A stretch of DNA of 64,000 bases, from positions 22,000,795-22,064,794 of the forward strand of contig CM067372.1 in assembly GCA_034401795.1 (NCBI GenBank), written 5' to 3'. The stretch is from Chaetoderma sp. LZ-2023a. Taxonomy: Eukaryota > Mollusca > Caudofoveata > Chaetodermatida > Chaetodermatidae. Shown here one piece after another: positions 35,254-42,810 of this stretch (position 1 is the first letter of the stretch; each line of letters begins with the position of its first letter). A program made the position numbers and the translations under genes. The notes under the pieces were generated by a model. The model was given only the letters and a program-made list of their open reading frames with translations. It had not been told where the DNA came from and made no database searches.

Positions 35254-35306
35254 CCTTCTAGGACTCATGAGCAGATTCTGATGCAGGTTTAATCTCCAGG
35301 TATACT

Positions 35307-35951
35307 ATGGCAAAATCAGAGTGGCGGAAGCAACCAGAAATATACCCCTCCCTGACTCTGACAAGGGGGTGTGGAGGGGGGTGGGGGTGGTACAGTACAC
35401 GGCTGGCGACTCCAGCAGATAGATACCATCAGACAGAATCTCGTCCATGAGGCAGAAAAGTACAGCAGAACGCGCAGGCGATACAAGACAGCCTACAACG
35501 TTCTCGCGCGTACAACCACTGCTGCGGGTGTGATTGGAGCCAGTGCTGGGGTGGCAGCTGTGGCCACTCTCGCTACAGGGTTGGCGGCCATCATCGCCAT
35601 CCGACTGGGTGGCGTGACACTATCCGCCCCTGTCTTGGCCACAGGCTCGGGGTGGGGCAGCGGCAGATCACAAGGAGGCTGGAGAAGCATGCTAAGTACG
35701 TACCACTGGCCCAGAGTATGCTACGGACTATCGCCGAGTCTGTCAGCAAAGCTCTCGAGGATGGCCAGGTCACCGATGAAGAGTACCACCATATATTGAA
35801 GGTCCAAACCCTGTACCGCATGGAGAAACTTAAAGTGCGACAGCAATACCTCAAAATCTCCAGCGGGCGGGCTTATATGGAGGAGTTAAAAAACGAGATG
35901 TTACAGCGAGGTCGCCTCGCTGGTCTCTGGAGTCGAGACGACTACAAATAG
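35307..35951 (+). pseudogene. Hydrophobic/helical Polinton-associated protein, frameshifted
   Basis: The likely start at 35307 begins MAKSEWRKQPEIYPSL. The frame is lost in a G-rich run (about 35366-35390), and a second frame carries EAEKYSRTRRRYKTAYNVLAR and a long Ala/Gly/Ile-rich hydrophobic segment (about 35515-35640). A second slip in another G-run (about 35645-35655) leads to a helical C-terminal part containing LEKHAKYVPLAQSML and DGQVTDEEYHHILKVQTLYR, ending at 35951. Proteins with this layout (basic helix, hydrophobic Gly/Ala stretch, then a helical ISKAL-DG-TDEE region) accompany Polintons in other invertebrates. Their function is not established. Two frameshifts make it a pseudogene. 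Confidence 0.6.
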
Positions 35952-35984
35952 TGTACTTCCGTAGATTTAAGAAAACCAGTATAG

Positions 35985-37273
35985 ATGGCCTTCCCACCGA
36001 ACCTCACGACAGTCATCCGGACCCAACCGCCCGTCTTGGGTACACCCTTGACTGCCCTGAGAGGTCTACTGGATGATATACCAGAGCAGTGGATGGACGG
36101 TCCCGAACCAGCTTCTCCATCAACCCACGACTGCTGACCAACCGCGCCATCACAATCAAGGATGCGAAGCAAGCTCATACTTGGATGGCTGCTCCAAGCC
36201 TCTCATACTGGAATCAGCAGCTGCACTTTGCCATGTGGTGTGCCATGGCAGGATGTGGAGTAAGTTCCACCCTGCTTCACTCCTATTCTGGTACTCCTGA
36301 AGCAGTTCTCATCGCCAGCTGTCTCAGATTCCACGTGTACTTCACGGTGCGATGAATCCTCCATGAGCTGGGTGCAAGCCTCCCCGATACAAATGCCATC
36401 GACTCACAGCTCAAGTCATAGCGTCTTAGCGGCCAGCAGACAACTGAGAGCGTTGAGCGCTCACCCGGACTACCGCTGACATGGTGTTGACAACAGTGGT
36501 CTAGGGGTTATGTATGGTGACCTGAGACGTGAATACTCGGGATTCCCCTATCGACCCCCCTGGCCCCCCCCCCCCCCCCGACGAGTAGGCCGTCGGAAGA
36601 CATTGACATTCTCATTCGATCCAGACTCCACCCCTGGAGCGCTGGTGCAACATATGCACATCACCGGAATCAGGCAGGACTATCAGATGTGTGGAAGTAC
36701 TTTGTCCCACACACCACCTCAGGCCTCACACCAGCAGGGATCGTGCGGATCAACCAGTCCCTGGAAGCACTGTGCTACTGCCTCTTTACGGCACAGACCC
36801 AGATACGGCATTCCATAGATGGTGTCAGCAGAGCAGGGGTCCAGCCCATGTTCATCAGTCTCATTGTGGATATGATCATCGTGGCAGACCCCAATAGTCG
36901 TATTGCTCATTTCCAGCAGGGGTTGCAGAAGGCCCGTCACAAACTTGACTTTGCTATTTCGCCACACCTACGGTTGATTCCGAGCAACATGATCGTGAAC
37001 ATCGAGGACCTCCAAGTCAGGGGCTATAACAACATAATAGTCGAGGGGAGTTCCCCCGGTGTCCACTTCGGCTTCAACACTGCCATCAACGCACCTACGC
37101 GTAGTATGAGCTATACAGTCGTTCCGACCCTGACACTGCAGCCAGTCAACACGGCAGCTTCAGTCGCCCCAACACTGCAGCCAGTCGCCCCGACACCGCT
37201 TCCCATGGTAGCTCTACGTTTGGGGTCAGGCCTAACTATCGTGGCGCTCGGGATCAACCTACTCCGCCGCTAG
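35985..37273 (+). pseudogene. Candidate structural (capsid-module) protein, broken
   Basis: One ancestral gene of about 430 codons is in pieces. An N-terminal piece starts at ATG 35985 (NLTTVIRTQPPVLG). After a frameshift near 36100, 36089-36355 carries KDAKQAHTWMAAPS and FAMWCAMAGCGV. An in-frame TGA (36353-36355) and TAG (36419-36421) follow, then a shift to a frame around 36480-36690 that crosses a 16-base C run. A final open piece (36689-37273) contains SGLTPAGIVRINQSLEAL and RGYNNIIVEG and ends in a hydrophobic segment (SGLTIVALGINLLRR). I infer a virion-type protein from family resemblance and position, with no fold evidence. The 3' end overlaps the convergent minus-strand gene by 15 bp. 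Confidence 0.55.
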
Positions 37274-37756
37274 CAAATCAGCTATAAGACTATCCTGACT
37301 CTCTACAGTAGCAGTGGGGACCACTGTGAGACACTGAACCAACTTGGCATGCCCTACAGCCCTTATGCCTGCTGCCAACATGCACATCCAAGGGATGGAG
37401 GGTTCGGCAGCGCATCCTTTTTCCAGCTTGTAGTATCGCAGAGCCTTGTTAAGCTCTGAGTCCGGTTAGGCCATGGCGGTCCGCAACTGCTGGAACACAT
37501 CTGACAGATACTCCCGATCCTTGTAGAAACCTTTAGCTCGTAGGAGATGCTCGACTATACTCCCGCCCATGATAAGGTATTAGAGGAAGCAGATCTGTCC
37601 CCTGCCAAATCCTAGATAGAGCTTCACAGCTGTCAGCTCCTCTGTCAGATCACCACTGGAGAGCTGAGTGAGCTCATCTGGTGTCTTCTTCTTGTAGTCC
37701 TTCAACTCCCTCTGGAAGCCATCATAGTACTTCTCGCATAGCGTGAGCCCAGACAT
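37259..37756 (-). pseudogene. Unknown minus-strand gene, two nonsense codons
   Basis: From ATG 37756 the minus strand reads 165 codons in one unbroken register to a TAG at 37259-37261, apart from two TAA codons about one-third and just over one-half of the way along. Peptides on either side are coherent and in frame (CEKYYDGFQRELKDYKKKTP, LTAVKLYLGFGRGQICFL, LRAKGFYKDREYLSDVFQQL, NKALRYYKLEKGCAAEPSIP). The pattern indicates a soluble alpha-helical protein inactivated only by point mutations. I do not recognise the family. It starts 23 bp from a divergent plus-strand frame (37780) and ends inside the 3' end of the structural gene. Confidence 0.6.
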
Positions 37757-37779
37757 GTTTAAGATGTCTCAAGAGAGAG

Positions 37780-37902
37780 ATGAATATTCCTGAGTACCAA
37801 CCCGGCCACCTTGCAGATGCAGACTTGGAAGATCTTATTAGCTCTCTCGACAGGGGATGCAGATGTTTAACTGCGTTTCAATACTCAGTGCTTAAGCAAT
37901 GA
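37780..37902 (+). CDS. Small 40-residue ORF
   Basis: A short acidic frame (MNIPEYQPGHLADADLEDLI) lies between the divergent gene at 37756 and the next plus-strand gene. Its TGA overlaps the next ATG (37899-37902, ATGA), the same arrangement as at 34756. It could be a complete small protein or the remainder of a longer one. No family is recognised. Confidence 0.35.
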   Translation: MNIPEYQPGHLADADLEDLISSLDRGCRCLTAFQYSVLKQ

Positions 37903-38295
37903 CGTCAAGGGTCAGGATCGCGAAGCAACTTCCCGAGAGCCAGGCGAGTCTTCAGAAGGTGGAGAACCTGCTGAGAACCAAGACACAGAAGTTACTTGAC
38001 CAAAGCAAAACCACTGGCAGTCCATGTCGCCAGTAACGTCGCGGCGAATGGGGCCATGGTGAAGATGACAGGGGGAACTGCCACTGCGGCTGTCCTCACT
38101 ACAGTGGTGAGTGGGCTGGCCAGGCACTGTCTCGGAATAACTCGCCCCATCCCAAAAATCGCCCTCAGTGGTGCCGCCTACACTGCAGCCACCAAGATCA
38201 TGGGTGAAAGTGTTACACTAAGTGAGGCCGCGGTTCTAGGGCTAGCAACGAGTGCAATGGCTGCGATCATCGTCGCCTACGTTCAACCCCTCTGA
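37899..38295 (+). pseudogene. Hydrophobic membrane-type Polinton protein, one frameshift
   Basis: The frame from ATG 37899 reads a helical N-terminus (SQASLQKVENLLRTKTQKLL). It is continued in another frame from about 37970-38000, rich in Ala, Val and Gly, with two or three hydrophobic segments (TATAAVLTTVVSGLA, PKIALSGAAYTAATKIMG, AAVLGLATSAMAAIIVAYV), to a stop at 38293-38295. About 130 codons in all. It is probably membrane-associated, function unknown. One frameshift is the only visible lesion. Confidence 0.5.
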
Positions 38296-38305
38296 ATAGT
38301 GAGAG

Positions 38306-38530
38306 ATGGATCACGAGACCCCTGCAGCATATGAGGCATGGCCTGCTGGAGGGCGGTGTGTAGCCCATAGTCGAGCATGCGGACTGAGGATTGCCAATGC
38401 CCGGGAATGGTGGACCACCCACAAGGTGTGCCCCTGCAGAGAGGGCCAGTACCCTGAGCACTGCTACCTATTCCCTTGGCCGACTGTGTGGTCCTCCTAT
38501 GCCCAACTATTTCACTGGGGGTATGACTAG
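38306..38530 (+). CDS. Small Cys/Trp-rich ORF
   Basis: A 74-codon frame lies 10 bp after the hydrophobic gene. It has five Cys and five Trp, including VCPCREGQYPEHCYLF. Two Cys pairs could bind a metal or form disulphides, but no known finger pattern is complete. Spacing and strand agree with the gene row. Unknown function. Confidence 0.4.
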   Translation: MDHETPAAYEAWPAGGRCVAHSRACGLRIANAREWWTTHKVCPCREGQYPEHCYLFPWPTVWSSYAQLFHWGYD

Positions 38531-38562
38531 TAGGTTTAAGCCGTCTGTATATGACTATGACT

Positions 38563-39015
38563 ATGTCACTCACAGACCTAGGAAGCAAAGAGCCTAGACT
38601 TCGATGAGAATGGAGACCTGCGGGAGATCCGATGTACCATCCCAGCCCGAGATCTTATCGGGAACCCTGATACGGTAGGATAATCGGCCATTAACAAGGT
38701 CAAGACTATATACAAGGGGATGGGCATCAAGCCGAGTGCGACGATTCGAGGTATGCTTAGAGTCGATGAGGCTGGAGCCATCAAGGTTATGGCTGAGTCC
38801 TATGCACAGGACCTGGTTACGGATCTCCTGAGACCACGGAGCACATTCATCTAGGATGGATGGAAGCTCAAGATAGGCACCCTCGGCCTGAACAGTATCA
38901 CTGTCGACGGCCAAACAGGTGCAGGTGCTATCGACAGCCTCCGGCTACCAGATGTGAAGAAGTCAGGGTTCTTTGGTATGCCGATTAGAGAGTTATACTG
39001 TCATGAAACAAAAAA
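38563..39015 (+). pseudogene. Unknown Polinton protein, broken and truncated
   Basis: The likely start at 38563 reads MSLTDLGSKE, then a one-base shift near 38590. From there one register runs for about 140 codons (FDENGDLREIRCTIPARDLI, INKVKTIYKGMGIKPSATIR, VDEAGAIKVMAESYAQDLVT, WKLKIGTLGLNSITVDG) with in-frame stops TAA at 38681-38683 and TAG at 38852-38854. The coding pattern ends near 39010, just before an inverted polymerase-gene fragment, so the 3' end was probably replaced. The mixed beta/helical sequence has no recognised domain. Confidence 0.55.
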
Positions 39016-39029
39016 TACATATATATACA

Positions 39030-39136
39030 GGTACAGTGAAAGTCGCCAAGAAGGCTAGTCAGACCATATTCCTCATAACACCTGTGCTGAACTACCTCGT
39101 TCCAGGTATGGGCCAAAGCTTATGGGTGTACACAGG
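39030..39136 (+). repeat. Inverted, diverged fragment of the Polinton DNA polymerase gene
   Basis: In plus orientation this segment repeats the coding strand of the minus-strand polymerase gene at about 44645-44512 (shared peptide GTVKVAKKASQTI, then LITP). Over the first 61 bp I count roughly 8 mismatches, and further on short deletions remove several codons. It sits between two plus-strand genes, preceded by an AT-rich junction. It is therefore a rearranged copy from this or a related element. Confidence 0.75.
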
Positions 39137-39156
39137 TTTAAGACCACAGGATAGTC

Positions 39157-39435
39157 ATGGCTTCCCGTGCATGTATCATACAGATACTGGGTGTACTAGA
39201 CACTGCGGGTGCTGACACAGCCCCTCTACGCTATCTTCTCAGCTGTTGCTGGGATTTCATGCTTGATGCCTCCATCGCATCCTACGTATCCACCGGAGGT
39301 GCCGGATTCCCCGCTCTGCAGGCGAAGGAGCTGGTGCAGGAAGTACTGCCGTTTAGTCTGCCAGATATAGACGAGGCTACCGCCGACCAAGCGCTAACCA
39401 TCCTCCGCATGCATGTCGGTACAATTTGGCAGTAG
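39157..39435 (+). CDS. Unknown 92-residue ORF
   Basis: An intact frame with coding-like composition: an Ala/Leu/Cys-rich first half (ILGVLDTAGADTAPLRYLLS) and an acidic helical second half (PFSLPDIDEATADQALTILR). It overlaps the start of the ATPase frame by 23 bp in a different register, matching the compact layout. It could be a complete small protein or the surviving end of a longer one cut by the inverted insertion upstream. Family not recognised. Confidence 0.4.
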   Translation: MASRACIIQILGVLDTAGADTAPLRYLLSCCWDFMLDASIASYVSTGGAGFPALQAKELVQEVLPFSLPDIDEATADQALTILRMHVGTIWQ

Positions 39436-40046
39436 GCTGGCCGATGCTGGCCAGGTGGTGCTGATCATTGCCCCCGTCAGAACACGGGAAAAAACATCTT
39501 GCTGCGGGCTCGCCAAGCCGAACATCTACACTCTCAATACATCCTTCTGGTGTCTGACTCCGCCACTGAGGCAGTTGACAATAATGATCAATGGTACAAT
39601 GGCCCAATCACCAAGACGCAGCACCTGCAAGCACTGATGGAGAAGCTGCTGGCATCCCGACTAACAGAACCACTTGTTCTAGTTATCGATGACCCTACAA
39701 TGGACCAGAAGACAGTCACCTGCCTCAGCAACATCACTAGGCGCATCCGGCACACAAAGATAACTGTCTTCATCCTCTTTCAGAAGTACACCCGCGAGAT
39801 CTCACCGGACATCGGCCACAATGGCTGGGTGCTATACTTCAGCTCCATGTATGGACGTGCCCTGCTCGAGACCATATGCGACAGCCTAACCCTCAAGGAG
39901 ACCAAAGGGGACTTTATCGCAGGTGTACGGAGGCAGCTGAGCTGTACCACTTCATCGTCAGCATCAAGGAGACAGGTGATCTGTCACACTACAAGCCATC
40001 TCTGGAAAAGGTGCAGACCTTCACCTACAAGTTTTGGGTGCAATGA
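39413..40046 (+). pseudogene. A32-type (FtsK/HerA-like) packaging ATPase, frameshifted
   Basis: This gene would provide the ATPase that drives DNA into capsids in Polinton-type viruses. About 210 codons from ATG 39413 (SVQFGSRLADAGQVVLIIAP), close to the family's usual size. The P-loop is split: its hydrophobic strand lies in one frame and its TGKN end in the next, with the slip in a CCCCC run at about 39471. Asn follows the Lys where Thr or Ser is usual. Walker B is clear (LVLVIDDP), followed by ITVFILFQKYTRE with the conserved Gln of the third motif. A second frameshift near 39925 precedes the C-terminus (ELYHFIVSIKETGD). At least two lesions. Confidence 0.7.
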
Positions 40047-40053
40047 AGGGTTA

Positions 40054-40540
40054 ATGGAATTCGAACTACAGGCAGGTGTCGAGAAGCCTGTGGCAGTTCC
40101 AATTTTAACCCTCCTCGAGAACACACACGTGAATCTGGCTGCCATACAGGATAGGCTGTTCCTCCGGGTGTACACTGAGCAGCTTGCAGATGCGACGATG
40201 AATGCTCCAAGACTTCATGTCTGGCATGACGAGACTGACCAGGAGCTGAAGCAAACGGGTTCCAAACAGCGGATCGTTCATGTGGAGCGAGAACATCAGG
40301 AGGTCCACGCCACAGCTAACCAACGGGTAGAGCTGACATTGCATCATGGTGCGTCATGGTGCATCGGACTGTGTCGCTGTTGTGGTCCTGGTTCAGAAGG
40401 GAGGAGCCATCCAGCAGGTGTATACGTTGGAAGACTTCAAGCTTGTGGTTGCTGGGACCAATGTTCTTGGTGAGGTACGCGAGCTGCTAATTGCCAACTC
40501 TACAGACAGAAAACTAAGTCATATGCACTTCTGCACCTAA
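40054..40540 (+). pseudogene. Unknown Polinton protein, frameshifted by a 10-bp duplication
   Basis: It starts 8 bp after the ATPase stop (MEFELQAGVEKPVAVPILTL). The frame continues through IQDRLFLRVYTEQLADATMN and KQRIVHVEREHQEVHATANQ. Near 40345-40365 a directly repeated TCATGGTGC segment (a 10-bp tandem duplication) throws it into the next frame, where AVVVLVQKGGAIQQVYTLED and LVVAGTNVLGEVRELL end at 40540. About 160 codons, probably beta-rich. No family recognised. The duplication is the only obvious lesion. Confidence 0.5.
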
Positions 40541-40724
40541 CCAGTGGAAGCGAACCCTCGAGTCGGCACGCGAGGGCCGTCATCACCTCGGGGGCAGGGA
40601 CATCCCCACCTAATCAGGGCAACCGCTCCCCTTCAACATCGGAAACCTCATATCTGGGACTCGCTCATTAGGTGTGACAGTACTGTACTTTGGCTAAGGT
40701 ATGCATGTCGAACACATCAGGTAT
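40541..40724. other. Short gap in the Polinton gene row
   Basis: The only frame on the plus strand (Pro/Arg/His-rich) looks non-coding. It separates the plus-strand conserved unknown from the 3' end of a minus-strand gene. Confidence 0.4.
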
Positions 40725-41099
40725 TCAGCTTGAGCGTACATAGAGCACGACTCCTGTAGTCACCGCTGCAGCTACCACCACTACTATAAGCTCTGCTCTA
40801 TTCTGACCGGTCGATGCTTCATAGTCGAGCGCTGGCTCAGATACAGCCTTGTAGTACTCATCGAGACTCTCATCTGCCTCTTTGAGGCTCTGGTTGGCCT
40901 GAGCTCGGAGTTGGCGTCAGCGTGCCTCCCTCTGGCGTATATGCTCGAGGGCTTTGCTGTACTCAAACTTCTCCTTAGACAGCTTCTCCATCACCTGATT
41001 AGGACGCTCACGCTCGACCTCTGCCACCTTCTTGTCGCTGAAGCTGAGTCCCCAGTTTGCTAAGGCAAACACGCCCACGTTCCAGATTGCAGATGCCAT
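40725..41099 (-). pseudogene. Tail-anchored helical protein, one nonsense codon
   Basis: From ATG 41099 the minus strand reads about 124 codons in a single register. A short N-terminal part (ASAIWNVGVFALANWGLSF) is followed by a long charged helix, probably coiled coil (KVAEVERERPNQVMEKLSKE and onward), an in-frame TGA near 40918, more helix (AQANQSLKEADESLDEYYKA) and a C-terminal hydrophobic anchor (LIVVVVAAAVTTGVVLYV) just before the stop at 40725-40727. The layout suggests a membrane-anchored accessory protein. A single nonsense mutation breaks it. Confidence 0.55.
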
Positions 41100-41160
41100 G
41101 CTATAGACTACAATTTAAAGCTACTATAAAGCTTTCCCCCAACGACGTATCTCCAGAGCG

Positions 41161-41268
41161 ATGTATGAACCAGAGGCTTATGAAGATCCAGTCGAGGATA
41201 AAGATAACGAGGACTATGAGGAGGACTATGATGATGAGGATGATGCAGACGACTATGATGTAGCGTAG
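41161..41268 (+). CDS. Very acidic 35-residue ORF
   Basis: The frame MYEPEAYEDPVEDKDNED continues with Asp/Glu/Tyr-rich sequence to a TAG at 41266-41268. It may be the start of the next gene (a membrane-type frame from 41349), with a break between them, or chance low complexity. Two dozen of its 35 residues are Asp, Glu or Tyr. Confidence 0.25.
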   Translation: MYEPEAYEDPVEDKDNEDYEEDYDDEDDADDYDVA

Positions 41269-41348
41269 ACCGTAGGTGAGTTGATGATGTAGCGGAGACA
41301 GCACGCTGCAAGCTAGTACACAGAGCGAAAGGAATCTATTGCACTTAC

Positions 41349-41597
41349 GTAAAAGGTCCTATCGGTCTGCTGGCAGCAGGTGGGACTCTGATCACTCTGT
41401 TCACAACGAAGGCTGGCGAGACGGTCTGCAAGATCGCCAGCAATGCTCTCCAAGGGGTGGAGAAGATTTCTGAAACCATACCAGCCATCGCCTCAGGAGT
41501 AGGTACGTTCTTCGGAGTCGCAGGTCTTTGGCCACCGTACGTTGCCATAGCACTCGCGGCCATCTGGGCCGCCGAACATTTAAGCCATACTATATAA
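41349..41597 (+). pseudogene. Hydrophobic frame without its own start
   Basis: An open register of 82 codons reads GLLAAGGTLITLFTTKAGET, then IASNALQGVEKISETIPAIA and a hydrophobic end (FFGVAGLWPPYVAIALAAIW), stopping at TAA 41595-41597, two bases before the next ATG. No ATG precedes it in frame, so the 5' end is lost or joined to the acidic ORF upstream by a broken segment. Probable membrane protein. Family unknown. Confidence 0.4.
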
Positions 41598-41599
41598 GA

Positions 41600-41844
41600 A
41601 TGGCGTCTCTGTACGACCTGGTCAAGTCCCTTAACTTCCGAGAGTTGATCGATAAACTACTGCTCAGTGAGGATCCAGCAGAGATTAGACGCCAGTGTAT
41701 GAGGTGTTTGAGGAGGTCTTCAGTGATGGTCGAATGAATGACGGCCATCTGTTCGTCTGTTTAGAGTTCACCCAGGCTGTGCATGACAGGACAAGAGTGG
41801 ACGTCTGTTATGGAATCCGGGAGTTTATCAACCATCTTTCTTAA
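41600..41844 (+). pseudogene. Small unknown protein upstream of the integrase, one frameshift
   Basis: ATG 41600 opens MASLYDLVKSLNFRELIDKL and the frame continues to about residue 33. The next register (from about 41696) carries VYEVFEEVFSDGRMNDGHLF and VDVCYGIREFINHLS to TAA 41842-41844. About 80 codons with one frameshift. The integrase follows immediately. Function unknown. Confidence 0.4.
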
Positions 41845-42810
41845 GGAACTCTACTATCAGCCTGGTGGATATTACCGTGAGCCCCCATCAACTACGCGAG
41901 GCTGCACGTCGCAAGGGCCACAACTTCACATTGGAGACAGTTACCCAGTAGCTCAGCCACCAGGCGATGTGGCAGATATACAGACCTCGCCATGGCACAT
42001 CAGGCATGCCCATTTCGAGGAAACTGTCCTGAACAGAGTTCACCCAGCATATATTCTATTCCTTCCACGCGACTCGTTTGGTCGTAAGACCTACAAGTAT
42101 GCCCTCACCATCGTCGATGTCGCCAGCAGATACAAGGCGGCAGTACGGCTCACAGACTGGCCAGGTGGCCCATGCATTACGGGGTGTCTACGAGGCATCT
42201 GAAAATCCCCTCTAGTGCCGGAATTGTTGCAGGTGGATGAGAGTAAGGAGTTCAGAGGCGAGACTGCAGCCCTCATGCAGAAACACAGAGTGGCAGTTAG
42301 GCGAGGCGGGGTAGGGCATCACCATGCCCAGGCTATCGTTGGGCGGTGGAATCGGACACTGGCAGAGAGACTGTTCCACACCAATATGCCCAGGAAATGG
42401 CCGTTCCAAGTGAACGTTCTAGAGTATGGGTGAGCGGGCTGCCTGCTGTGGGTGAGAGATCCAATGCCAACGTTACTAGGCTAATCGGGAAGAAGCCAGT
42501 AGAGGCTATTAGACACTCTGCTGGTCACAGCTCTAGAGGAGCGAACAAGGGAGAGGAGTGCCTACCAGCTGTTGCTCTGGTTCGCGACGTGTATGAGCCT
42601 GGTGAGCTGGAAGGTGGTCGGCGGCGTGCAACAGATCCTAACTGGTCGATAGATGTTCACAGGCTTGACATGTATGTGGAGGCGGAGGGGCGGCCTACAC
42701 TGTACTACCTGGCACGCCACCACGGAGTGCCTAGGCGACCATTTGTCGTAGAAGAGCTTCAGCTAGTCCCTGAAGACACACAGCTATCACCCCCTAGGGT
42801 GCTAACATGA
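41845..42810 (+). pseudogene. Polinton DDE integrase, catalytically dead
   Basis: This retroviral-type integrase would insert element ends into host DNA. The N-terminal region (ELYYQPGGYY) is followed by frames broken at least four times, including a TAG near 41950. The core begins near 42045 with ILFLPRDSFGRKTYKYALTI and VDVASRYKAAVRL. The second catalytic Asp is present (LQVDESKEF, 42236-42238). The first catalytic position, which in the family precedes the hydrophobic LFLP strand, is Tyr here (42050-42052), and the Glu expected in the QAIVERxNRTL motif is Gly (42341-42343). The C-terminal chromodomain-like part (YEPGELEGGRRRATDPNWSI, near 42590-42650) is well preserved. It ends overlapping the convergent polymerase gene by 9 bp. 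Confidence 0.87.
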
